Assembly: GCF_002749975.1 (NCBI RefSeq)
Contig: NZ_PEIG01000014.1
Location: 97,249 to 161,248 of the forward strand
Source of the DNA: Gloeocapsopsis sp. IPPAS B-1203
GTDB lineage: Bacteria > Cyanobacteriota > Cyanobacteriia > Cyanobacteriales > Chroococcidiopsidaceae
DNA: 64,000 bases
Reading direction: 5' to 3'
Shown: positions 27,353 through 35,517 of the stretch, one piece after another
Layout: every line of letters starts with the position of its first letter
Numbering within the stretch: the first letter of the stretch is position 1
Notes under the pieces: model-generated
Seen by the model: the letters and a program-made list of their open reading frames with translations, nothing else
What the model was told of the DNA's origin: nothing
Databases searched by the model: none
Position numbers and translations under genes: made by a program

Positions 27353-28663
27353 TTAATCTTCTGAATAACTTATTACTAGTTTTCTAATCACAGTTTTCCA
27401 GATCAATCCAGCAATAATTAGTCCAACACCTATTAACCAAATGTGCTGTTCGACCCAAAAAGCTAGGAAAAGGCAAGCTGATAGACCAATCCAAGCAATC
27501 CACTTAGGATAAAGTCGTTTTTCATCTGGAATTTGTAATGCTGATAAATCAGTAATTGCGTAGTAGATTAATACAGAAAACGCACTAAAAGACCAAGTTG
27601 TTCTCACATCACCAATTAACACTAAACAGGCGATCGCAGTTCCCATAATGAGCACTGCAATATAAGGCGTTGTGCGTGATGAGTTCATTTTGGCAACAAA
27701 CTTAGGCATATCCTGACGCCGCCCCATAGCTAGTAACACGCGAGATAAACCTAAAACTAAATTGAGTAGAACACCTAACGTTGCCGTTACAGCACCAACT
27801 GCCAAAATTAAACCACTACCAGGAATATTAAAGTTTCTTGCTGCAATTTCTAAAGGTGCAACTTGTTCGCTAGTGACTGCGCCTAATGTCTGCGCCCCTA
27901 CTGAGCCAATACCAACAACTACAACACCAATATAAAGCAACATTGTGATTGTCAGTGTAATAATGATTGCTCTGGGAATTGTCTTTTGTGGTTCTTTGAC
28001 TTCTTCACCTAATGTGGCAATCCGTCCATATCCAGTGTAAGCAACAAACATCAAAGCGGTTGCTTGCAAAACTGAAGCAACCGGATTATCTGCATCCGCA
28101 ACAAACGGAGTGAAATTTGTAAATTCAGTAGCAACTACTGTTGGTAAACCAGCCACAATAAAGAAAATGAGTGAGAGTAGCGTAATGGAAACAATCGTAA
28201 TATTGACAACGTTTGAGCGCTTCACTCCACCCAAAACAATCAAAGTTAATAGTACGACTGCGGCTAAAGCTGTAGGAACTAAATAAGTGCGATCGCTAAC
28301 TCCCAACACATTCAACAAATAACCTGCAAATCCTAAAGCCGCAGTCGCTGCTGAAGCCGATTTTGCTACTAAAAACATCCACCCTGCTGTAAACCCTAGC
28401 CAAGGTGTGAGATATTTATAACCATACTCATAAGCCCCACCACTCACAGGATGACTCGCGGCTAATTGAGCGCTATTTAAGCCATTACACACTGCTACAC
28501 CCGCAGCAAGCGCCACTGAAATAATCACCGCAGATCCCGCTACACCCGCAGCAATTCCTGTGCTGACAAATACACCAGCACCCACAATTGAACCTAAACC
28601 AAGGGCAACTGCACCTACGACACCTAATTCTCGCTTGAGTGATGGTGATGAATTCTGTGACAT
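27353..28663 (-). CDS. APC-superfamily amino-acid permease
   Basis: A 436-residue transporter with about 12 helices. Helix 1 carries the unwound substrate-site motif GLGSIVGAGVFVSTG (about 21-36), the APC hallmark. Helix 2-3 has SHPVSGGAYEYGYKYLTPWL and further on is VAYTGYGRIATLGEEVKEPQ followed by KTIPRAI, again family-typical. It imports an amino acid or amine, probably with protons; the substrate is not predictable. The start is ATG. It is the first complete gene left of the decayed zone. Confidence 0.92.
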   Translation of the reverse strand: MSQNSSPSLKRELGVVGAVALGLGSIVGAGVFVSTGIAAGVAGSAVIISVALAAGVAVCNGLNSAQLAASHPVSGGAYEYGYKYLTPWLGFTAGWMFLVAKSASAATAALGFAGYLLNVLGVSDRTYLVPTALAAVVLLTLIVLGGVKRSNVVNITIVSITLLSLIFFIVAGLPTVVATEFTNFTPFVADADNPVASVLQATALMFVAYTGYGRIATLGEEVKEPQKTIPRAIIITLTITMLLYIGVVVVGIGSVGAQTLGAVTSEQVAPLEIAARNFNIPGSGLILAVGAVTATLGVLLNLVLGLSRVLLAMGRRQDMPKFVAKMNSSRTTPYIAVLIMGTAIACLVLIGDVRTTWSFSAFSVLIYYAITDLSALQIPDEKRLYPKWIAWIGLSACLFLAFWVEQHIWLIGVGLIIAGLIWKTVIRKLVISYSED

Positions 28664-28715
28664 GTCTCTGTTTACTTAAAGGATTTGAGCGATCGCATGA
28701 GGATTTATTTATAAG

Positions 28716-29195
28716 TTACTCTGAATCAGAACTAGCTTCATCTTCACTGGCTACTTCAACATCTTGAGTTTGTTCATCTCCACTCGCTGCTTCTTGTTTG
28801 AGCTGTTCAACTTCTGGTGGTACGATAGGTTGGTAAAATTCAGCGACTTCCCAATCTTGCGTTAACCAAATTGCACCAAAAGGTAAAGCGTAAAATATCA
28901 AAGCAATGTAACCAATGGCAGCTACTCGACCTGCTGTCACAAAATTGGCTGATTTTTCGGCAAGCCAAACAGGTAGTTTCCGCGTGTACTTAGTTGGGTA
29001 AAGTAGTGCGATCGCATAGAGATCAAACACCATATGCACCCATGCTACTGTTAGGGATGCTACTCCCTCTGCACTTCCATCACTAGCAAGTGACATTGCT
29101 GCGATTAAAGCTGTTATCGAGGTTCCTATGTTTGCACCCAAGAAGTATGGCAAGCTTGTCATAGCTACCACTACACCCAGCGCAATAATTGGCAC
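28716..29195 (-). pseudogene. Remnant of Na+/phosphate cotransporter-like gene (C-terminal part)
   Basis: A 159-codon frame opening with GTG. It holds LPYFLGANIGTSITALIAAM, the second conserved loop of Na/Pi cotransporter (NptA/PF02690) proteins, then VAWVHMVFDLYAIALLYPTK and two more helices, and an acidic tail. The QSSSA-type first half that family members need is missing. Just upstream is an in-frame stop, then a gene on the other strand. I read this as the 3' part of a deleted transporter gene. It could still be translated, but a working transporter is unlikely. Confidence 0.65.
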
Positions 29196-29239
29196 AATAT
29201 TAGAAACTTAGTACAAGCACCGAATAGAAGAGAAACATC

Positions 29240-29449
29240 TTGAATTCTCAACAAAGCAAACTTAATATTCCAGCAGGCTACAACTCAGAAGAGACAACAA
29301 GCATTTCTCCTGTTGCTACCAATGAAGCCGATCAAAACACTGCTAGTCAAAATCATCAAAACTTTGATACAGAAACTCCTGAGGATACTGCTCCTGCTCC
29401 TGGAGAAAACGTTGTCGATCGTCAAATAGATATTATTGCTCGAATGTAA
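29240..29449 (+). CDS. Possible small acidic disordered protein
   Basis: A 69-codon frame starting with TTG, with AGAAGAGA a few bases upstream. The product is polar and low in hydrophobic residues (rich in N, T, E, D, Q) and would be disordered; the end VVDRQIDIIARM is the only amphipathic part. No family recognised. It sits between two gene remnants, and a good terminator lies 137 bases downstream (29586-29622), which supports transcription in this direction. Coding status is uncertain. Confidence 0.4.
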   Translation: MNSQQSKLNIPAGYNSEETTSISPVATNEADQNTASQNHQNFDTETPEDTAPAPGENVVDRQIDIIARM

Positions 29450-29480
29450 GCAAGATCAAATTAATATTAGATGCTCAAAT

Positions 29481-29508
29481 GTGGGGTAGGTATCTTGCCT
29501 GCCCACAC
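29481..29508. repeat. GGGTAGGCA-type hairpin repeat
   Basis: GTGGGGTAGG, a TATCTTG loop, then CCTGCCCACAC form a stem of about ten pairs with one G-T pair. It is nearly the same hairpin as at 50921-50941 and resembles that at 21910-21933. It lies just after the small acidic frame. Confidence 0.6.
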
Positions 29509-29585
29509 TTAAGCTAATCCTAAATCTAAATAATTAGCTTTCATACAGCAGTTAAGTAGTAAACTTAGTACCAGCATCTTCATTT

Positions 29586-29622
29586 CTCGCCCTGAAATAA
29601 CTTTTAAGGGCGAGTATTTTTT
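29586..29622 (+). terminator. Rho-independent terminator
   Basis: CTCGCCCT (29586-29593) pairs perfectly with AGGGCGAG (29607-29614) around a 13-base AT-rich loop and is followed by TATTTTTT. This is a textbook intrinsic terminator reading rightwards. The nearest upstream frame is the small one at 29240-29449; a small RNA is another possibility. Confidence 0.75.
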
Positions 29623-29818
29623 GTAATAACATTGTTTCAAATTAACAAAAGATTAAACTTATTTTAACGATTAATTAAGTTTAGATTTTTACTGCATTAT
29701 GTAGAAAATTCTGAATTTTCTAATATAAAATTTATTCATTAATCGTACAGCTTGACTACAACTAAAATTGAACAGAAATTCACAATAAATTTAGCAAAAT
29801 CTATTACTAAATCAGTAT

Positions 29819-30123
29819 ACTTATCTTCCCTTAGGAACCACAGCACACAAACAAGGTCGCGTTGCTGGGGAAAATGCTGCAGGTGGAAATCGAGAATTTG
29901 CTGGTTGTTTGGGTACTCAAGTTGTCAAAGTTTTTGAGCTGACGATCGCCCGTACTGGTTTACGCGACTCAGAAGCTGCAGAAGTTGGTTTTGAGTCTGT
30001 AACTTTAGAGACAGAAATTTGGGATCATAAAGCATGTTATCCTGGATCGCAGAAGCTACACATTCGCATTACAGGCGATCGCCACACCCAGCGCTTACTA
30101 GGCGCTCAAATTGTCGGTCATTA
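29819..30123 (+). pseudogene. Remnant of FAD-dependent pyridine-nucleotide-disulfide oxidoreductase
   Basis: In one frame the sequence reads YLPLGTTAHKQGRVAGENAA, then GGNREFAGCLGTQVVKVFEL, a TGLRDSEA segment and WDHKACYPGS, and ends RLLGAQIVGH then stop. This is the end of the FAD domain and the start of the dimerisation domain of CoA-disulfide-reductase/NADH-oxidase-like proteins, which are usually 450-550 residues. Everything before (both nucleotide-binding domains) and the last part are missing; an in-frame TAG lies at 29792-29794. A decayed fragment, with no plausible start codon at its beginning. Confidence 0.75.
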
Positions 30124-30133
30124 AATCACAAAT

Positions 30134-30240
30134 GCCTCCGACTAAAGTCGGGGCTACCCAAGGAAAGTGTACCTAAAACAAGACTTCTACCGTCAGTCCA
30201 CCTCCGTGGACTTTGTTTGTTTAACAGCGAATTCATTCGC
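30134..30240. repeat. Composite dispersed hairpin repeat, copy 2
   Basis: The left 40 bases (CCTCCGACTAAAGTCGGGG, CTACC, AAAGTGTACCT) match the repeat at 27280. To the right lie two more palindromes: AGTCCACCTCCGTGGACT (30195-30212) and GCGAATTCATTCGC (30227-30240). It directly follows the oxidoreductase remnant and precedes the end of the convergent sugar dehydrogenase gene. Confidence 0.65.
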
Positions 30241-30254
30241 ACTCGCTCGCATTA

Positions 30255-31469
30255 TTACCGAGTAACGCGTAGTATCTTGTCTTGTCCTGCGGGACAGCTA
30301 CCTCTGCCATCACAGTTACTTGTTGTGATATAAAGTTCTCCATCAAGACCCATCACAGCATCTCGTAGCCTACCATGTTCGCCTTGTAAGTAAACTTCAT
30401 GTTGTTGAATTTGCTGAGAATTAGGATCGAAAGCAACGCGATGCAAGTGTTCAGAACGCAGTGTTGCAATCATCAAATTACCTTGCCACTCTGGAATTGC
30501 ATTTCCGGTATAAATTGTTGCGCCTCCTGGCGGTGCGGCTTCTCGCCAGACTAAAGAGGGAGTTACTAATCCTTCTTGCGATTCACAGCGATAAATTGTA
30601 GGCCATCCTAAATTATCGCCTGCTGTGGCAACACTGACTTTGTCGTGACCGCGTCTACCAAGTTCGCCACTAGGACCATGATCTGTTACCCACATTGTTG
30701 ATTCGTTTGCCCAGTCAAAACCTTGCGTATTGCGAATGCCGCTGATATATACAGGATTACCTGGAAATGGATTATCTTGGGGAACTTCACCATCAGGTGT
30801 CACGCGCAAGATTTTACCAGCTAAGCTGCTATTATCCTGAGAAATATCTGGATCTCTCGCATCCCCAGTGCCAATATAGAGCATCCCATCTGGACCAAAG
30901 CGAATACGTCCGCCATTGTGATAGAGTGCGACTGGAATATCATCAACAATCATGCGATCGCGAGTCGCACTCGTTCCGTCTTGTGATAATTGCCAGCGTT
31001 CGACTCGATTTATTGGTGTTCCGTTGCGATCGGCAGTGTAATATACATAAAATAGTCGGTTTTCTGCAAAATCAGGATGAGCTGCAATGCCAAGCAAGCC
31101 ACCTTCACCGCTATCAGTAACATTAATTGTTGCCACAGGTGCAGATTCTAATTGACCATTTCGGACTAATCGCACTCTTCCTGGTCTTTCTGTCACCAAC
31201 ATATCGTTGTTAGGCAGAAATGCAATTCCCCAAGGAACTTCTAAGCCAGTTACAACTTCTTCGGTTCGCACATTAACTTGTCCTTGTGGACCTGCGCCTT
31301 CAGGTACTAAAGTACAAGCTTGTTGGTTTGCACTTGCTAATTGTGATTGAGGTGATTGAGCAACGTTGCCATTACTAGAAACTTGTTCTGAGGATTGTAC
31401 CCCACAAGCCGCAACACCTAATGTACTCATACCTGCTACTACACTGGCAATAATTCTTGTCAGCTGCAT
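30255..31469 (-). CDS. PQQ-type aldose sugar dehydrogenase lipoprotein
   Basis: A 404-residue beta-propeller of the soluble-type aldose/glucose dehydrogenase family (YliI-like). A lipoprotein signal ends VAACG, with Cys22 as lipidation site. Motifs include LEVPWGIAFLPNNDMLVTER, GEGGLLGIAAHPDF, YHNGGRIRFGPDGMLYIGTG (His in the active-site blade), WVTDHGPSGELGRRGHDKV and AGDNLGWP. Four Cys in the C-terminal half could form disulfides. Strong ribosome site GGAGG before the ATG. It oxidises an aldose in the periplasm; it is related to, but clearly diverged from, the dehydrogenase at 24159. Confidence 0.9.
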   Translation of the reverse strand: MQLTRIIASVVAGMSTLGVAACGVQSSEQVSSNGNVAQSPQSQLASANQQACTLVPEGAGPQGQVNVRTEEVVTGLEVPWGIAFLPNNDMLVTERPGRVRLVRNGQLESAPVATINVTDSGEGGLLGIAAHPDFAENRLFYVYYTADRNGTPINRVERWQLSQDGTSATRDRMIVDDIPVALYHNGGRIRFGPDGMLYIGTGDARDPDISQDNSSLAGKILRVTPDGEVPQDNPFPGNPVYISGIRNTQGFDWANESTMWVTDHGPSGELGRRGHDKVSVATAGDNLGWPTIYRCESQEGLVTPSLVWREAAPPGGATIYTGNAIPEWQGNLMIATLRSEHLHRVAFDPNSQQIQQHEVYLQGEHGRLRDAVMGLDGELYITTSNCDGRGSCPAGQDKILRVTR

Positions 31470-32123
31470 TTATACCCTCCAATTATGTTAACTTGAAATT
31501 TGATTTTATAAACTTGCTTTTTACACATTCAAGTTTTGAGAAAATGACATCATTGATATAGTTTTCTTGATGAAGATTTTATTGAAATTGTTTCATAGTC
31601 TGACTGGTAATTAAGTAGAAAATTAATATCAATCAGTTGACAGATAAAAAGTCTCAAATTCAAAATTCTTAGCGATTATAAATTGCAGCTATACATACAA
31701 AATTAACTTTGTGGCTTTTTTTTATTTAGTTCATGTATCTTGGAATTTGTTCGTTTACTAACGAATTTAGTTCACCAATTGTTTCTGAGTTTTTTACTTA
31801 CAATGTGATGAAATTATCCCTGAAGTCATTACTTAATACTGCTAATTTAAACGAAATATGTATTTTTAACTATTATAGCGTAACAGTAGAAGTTAACCGC
31901 TGCCATAATAACTTGTACTTCTATGTAATTCTTCCTATAGATAAAAGACACACAGTTAAGTAAGCTAAATCGAAAAAATAAGATCAAGAGAAAGGAACTC
32001 AGCAGTTGATACGAGATCGTGCGATCGCTGATTGCCCAATTAGCTAGATCTTCTTAAAAATATTAATTGAGGAGTAATATTTGATATGCTGCGAAAAATC
32101 TCAACTGCAAGGAAGTCGGGCGC
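31470..32123. other. AT-rich divergent intergenic region
   Basis: About 650 bases between divergent genes. One HIP1-like site lies near 32023. An ATG at 32086, with GAGGAG upstream, opens a 22-codon frame that ends inside the next gene (32154); it might be a leader peptide but nothing proves it. A 76-codon frame at 31733-31963 has no ribosome site and unlikely composition. Confidence 0.4.
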
Positions 32124-33173
32124 GTGTCTCAGCAGAATATTTGGGAATATCTAAAACGCTTGCTAATCGCAGTCGGCATTATTGGGCTATTTATCATCTT
32201 GCTTCTCTTTGCTTGGGCAATTATTGATGTCTTACTATTAATTTTTTTAGGGTTGCTCTTAGCTGTAGTGCTGCGTACCCTAGCAAAACCTATAGCTCGT
32301 TATACGCCTTTAACTGCCCAATGGTCATTAGGTGTCGTTGTATTGTTGCTTGTCGTTGTCATCGGAGTTGGCGGGTGGTTTTTTATTCCAGAGGTTTTGA
32401 GCCAAACTGAACTATTTGTGCAACAAATTGGAGTCGGTATCAACCAAGTGCAAAATTTTTTAGCTCAGTATACTTGGGGTCAACAGTTACTAGAGCAAAT
32501 GCCTGGTGGTGATGGAGGATTGCCAATATCTAACTTACTCAATCAGTTTGTGAATGCTTTCACTTTGACTTTAGAAGGGCTAGCCAATACGCTGTTTGTA
32601 CTTTTTATTGGCATATTTTTAGCTGTTGATCCAAATCTCTATCGCAGTGGAGTTGTCAGTTTAGTACCCTCGCAAGGACGCGATCGCGCTCGAGAAGTTA
32701 TTGCAGATGTCGTCCATGTACTACGTGCTTGGCTGTTAGGACGAGTGATTTCTATGATTGCGATTGGGGTTGTGATTGGAATTGGATTGACATTGCTTGA
32801 TATCCCCCTTGCCTTAGTTTTAGGGATCATTACCGGATTGTTGGAGTTTATTCCTGTTGTCGGACCAATTCTTTCTGCAGTTCCCGCAATTATTATTGCG
32901 ATTAGTCAAGGGTTTATGCCCGCAGTTTACGTTGCGATATTTTATCTTGTTGTGCAACAGTTAGAAGGCAATGTACTCACACCAATCGTACAGCAAAAAA
33001 CTGTTTCTTTACCACCAGCAATTACTCTAATTGCCGTGTTAGCAATGAGTGCGTTGTTTGGTCCCTTGGGAGCATTAGTTGCTACACCACTTGCGGCAGT
33101 TATTATGGCTTTGATTAAAATGCTTTACGTGCAAGATATCCTTGGTTCTCCTAGAGGGGCGAGGGGTGAGTGA
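32124..33173 (+). CDS. AI-2E-family (PerM/YdiK-type) membrane transporter
   Basis: A 349-residue polytopic protein with about eight helices. The last third has the family core LEFIPVVGPILSAVPAIIIA and a QLEGNVLTPIVQQKTVSLPP loop, followed by GPLGALVATPLAAVI. These are the signature loops of the AI-2E/UPF0118 family, whose known members export autoinducer-2 or exchange ions; the substrate here is unknown. The start is GTG with AAGGAAG upstream. It is one of three members of this family in the window (others at 42450 and 43578). Confidence 0.92.
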   Translation: MSQQNIWEYLKRLLIAVGIIGLFIILLLFAWAIIDVLLLIFLGLLLAVVLRTLAKPIARYTPLTAQWSLGVVVLLLVVVIGVGGWFFIPEVLSQTELFVQQIGVGINQVQNFLAQYTWGQQLLEQMPGGDGGLPISNLLNQFVNAFTLTLEGLANTLFVLFIGIFLAVDPNLYRSGVVSLVPSQGRDRAREVIADVVHVLRAWLLGRVISMIAIGVVIGIGLTLLDIPLALVLGIITGLLEFIPVVGPILSAVPAIIIAISQGFMPAVYVAIFYLVVQQLEGNVLTPIVQQKTVSLPPAITLIAVLAMSALFGPLGALVATPLAAVIMALIKMLYVQDILGSPRGARGE

Positions 33174-33183
33174 CTAGTGGAAG

Positions 33184-33332
33184 AGTAGGAGTGTGGGTAA
33201 TAGAGTTTTGAGTTTTGAGTTTTGAGTTTTGAATTGAAGAAAGTTTTATAACTCATAACTCAACACTCTTAATGAGTAACTCTCTTAATCTCCCCGCCTA
33301 CCCTACTACCCGCTTACCCACCTACTCCTACT
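33184..33332. repeat. Spacer element: STRR run flanked by an imperfect inverted repeat
   Basis: AGTAGGAGTGTGGGTAA (33184-33200) and TTACCCACCTACTCCTACT (33314-33332) are inverted copies with a two-base difference. Between them lie four exact GAGTTTT heptamers (33203-33230) and shorter ACTCATAACTC-like matches. The element fills the space between two convergent genes. It looks like a heptanucleotide (STRR) repeat region of cyanobacteria. Confidence 0.65.
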
Positions 33333-33347
33333 GTTTAGTGACGAGTT

Positions 33348-35348
33348 TTAGTTATCAAGTAGCACTTTTGGATCGTCGTCAATTGAGAGCAGAAATTGAA
33401 TCAAGTCAGTTTGGTCTTTGACAGAAAAACCAGCTTGCTTGTCAACCCAGTAATTGTGACCGCTACCATCGACATTAACTCGTTGCAAGTCAGAATTAGC
33501 ACGATTAGCAGCAACGACAGGTTTACGCAGCTTGCGATCTACAAGTACTCGCAAACTTGCACTTGGATCGGGTTGGATGTTTTGTAGTAAAGTACCAGCC
33601 ATTCCTAACTGATCGGGGTTAGCTATCTTAAAGCCTTTTTTATCAAGCTTGATTGCTTCTGAACTTGCAGCAACACCTCCATCGTGTAAATATGGTGCAC
33701 TGAGATAAAGTCCAATTAAGTTAGGAACTTTAAATCCTCCCAAAGGATCGCTCTGTGCGTAAGCTAGTTCAATATCTTCTTTGGGTGTGATATCTGTAGG
33801 AACTGGTATGACAGGAGGATCGGGTGGTAAAGGGACAGATACATTAGGTGGATAAGTTTGGGGTGGTACAAATAGTTTGGCAAAACCTTTTGATGCTTGG
33901 GCACGGGATGGTTGCGTACCAATTTCGCGTTGAGCAATCACATCGTGGTTTGTAAAGTAGCGTCCGCTGTGACAATCGACACAACCTGCTTTGTTAAAGA
34001 TTGCTGCACCATGCTTTAAGACTTCGCTATCATTTGTTGGTTGATACGGTGGTGGCGCTAGCGTGTTTTGATACGCCGACATAGCATTAATTTGCTCTGC
34101 GACTTGATATCCTGGAGAAGCTGCCATTAACCCGTTTTGCATAAATAAACTACCTTTGGGGTATTCTGGCATTTTGATCACTTCGTTGAAACCTGGTTCT
34201 CCTGGGGTGGGATCAATTTTCTCAAAAAATTCCGATGGTTTGACTTTTTCTGGCAAGCGGAATTTAGGATTTGAGGCATTTTGGAGCATCGTCCCTAGAT
34301 AAATCTCTTTATCAACTCCCAAGAGTTCGCCACCTGCATCAGCTGTCGTTGCGGGATCTGCATTGACACCAAACACGGCATTATTTAATGTTGTTAAACC
34401 GTGGAACCAGCCAACAGAAGCAACACCACTCCAACTATAAGGCCAAGAGCCGTGAGTGTAAGATGAAGGAATTTGCGAAGGATTATTTTTTAAGTCTCCA
34501 TTTGAGGTAAAGTTTCCAGGAGGCCAAGATAACAAGTCAATATCAACCGCATCTTCCATTGCTTTGATATCTGGTAAGCGGGCTTCTTGTCCGTCTTTGT
34601 TAATGTAAATGCGTTCGCCTAATGGCATTTCAGTAGGATTTGCACTCGCTTGACGAAACAATGCTGCGGAGTTACTTGCAAATGCAATAATTAAACCCGT
34701 GTCTACATCATTATTTGGCGCACCTTCTAAAACACGTCCTGTTTCTGAACTGACTGTTGCATGACACAACGCACAAGTCACACCGACACGAACTTTACCT
34801 CGATCCAAAAATGAGCGAATTCCTAAAGGAAACAGCGAACCTTTGGGAACATCGATACCTGTATTGAGTACTGTACCCTCATTAAAAATGCGATTACCTA
34901 CCGTAACATCTTCATCCAAAGTGACTTGTAAATTTGTTGTTGGTTTTCCTCCCAATGCCAAGATTGCTTTGCTCAAACTCCCAATATTCAACGGTCCATC
35001 CAGAATTCCAATGACATCAGTAAATAAATACTCATTGCCAAACGTTTCTAAGTAAAACGCTTTACGACCGACATCGACAAGTTCTTCACTGACTTCTACT
35101 GCACCATTTTCTGGCGAAAGTTCTTGTCTTCCTATCTCAGTTTGCAACAATTGGTCAGCTTCCGCCTTACTTACTGTATGACCTAGCACATCATACCAAC
35201 CAATCTCTTGTGATGTAGGCTTCGTGAGTGGTGTATATGTGTTGTAAAGACTTGGCGGTGTTCCAGGAAGTGCGAGTTCAATGCGAAAGGCAATAAACCC
35301 GACAAGAACAACCAAAGAAATTAAAATGATGATTGGACGTAATCGCAT
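33348..35348 (-). CDS. Large membrane-anchored diheme c-type cytochrome
   Basis: A 666-residue protein. One N-terminal hydrophobic segment (RLRPIIILISLVVLVGFIAF) serves as anchor or signal. Two heme-c motifs are present: CALCH (about 190-194) and CVDCH (about 455-459). Near the end SAPYLHDGG recalls the cytochrome-c-peroxidase/MauG and thiol-oxidase class. A long, Trp/Gly-rich region lies between the hemes and a Pro-rich loop (about 500-530) after the second. It is much longer than typical CcpA (about 350). I choose ATG at complement 35346-35348 because GAGGT sits four bases upstream; a longer start at 35384 lacks one. The electron partner is unknown. Confidence 0.85.
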   Translation of the reverse strand: MRLRPIIILISLVVLVGFIAFRIELALPGTPPSLYNTYTPLTKPTSQEIGWYDVLGHTVSKAEADQLLQTEIGRQELSPENGAVEVSEELVDVGRKAFYLETFGNEYLFTDVIGILDGPLNIGSLSKAILALGGKPTTNLQVTLDEDVTVGNRIFNEGTVLNTGIDVPKGSLFPLGIRSFLDRGKVRVGVTCALCHATVSSETGRVLEGAPNNDVDTGLIIAFASNSAALFRQASANPTEMPLGERIYINKDGQEARLPDIKAMEDAVDIDLLSWPPGNFTSNGDLKNNPSQIPSSYTHGSWPYSWSGVASVGWFHGLTTLNNAVFGVNADPATTADAGGELLGVDKEIYLGTMLQNASNPKFRLPEKVKPSEFFEKIDPTPGEPGFNEVIKMPEYPKGSLFMQNGLMAASPGYQVAEQINAMSAYQNTLAPPPYQPTNDSEVLKHGAAIFNKAGCVDCHSGRYFTNHDVIAQREIGTQPSRAQASKGFAKLFVPPQTYPPNVSVPLPPDPPVIPVPTDITPKEDIELAYAQSDPLGGFKVPNLIGLYLSAPYLHDGGVAASSEAIKLDKKGFKIANPDQLGMAGTLLQNIQPDPSASLRVLVDRKLRKPVVAANRANSDLQRVNVDGSGHNYWVDKQAGFSVKDQTDLIQFLLSIDDDPKVLLDN

Positions 35349-35517
35349 ACGTACCTCATTAATAGAGCTGTTAGCGATTAGCAATTCGCTTTTAGCTAAA
35401 TACCGATCGCTTTTACGAGTTTTCTTTGTGTAACTGTGGTTTCAACTGCTAAGCCTTCTATCGCCGGAAGCATCCTAACCTTTAGCAACTCCTACGGGGA
35501 ATGCGCCAATGGGGTTT

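Larger units (their letters stand above)
29450..29818. other. Intergenic region with two hairpins
   Basis: The only structures I see are the repeat hairpin at 29481-29508 and the terminator at 29586-29622. From 29630 to 29818 the DNA is very AT-rich and holds no convincing frame. Confidence 0.5.

Noticed and set aside
31733..31963. 76-codon plus-strand frame in the spacer
   Set aside because: No ribosome site, AT-rich, Asn/Phe/Tyr-rich product with no domain; chance frame in AT-rich DNA.
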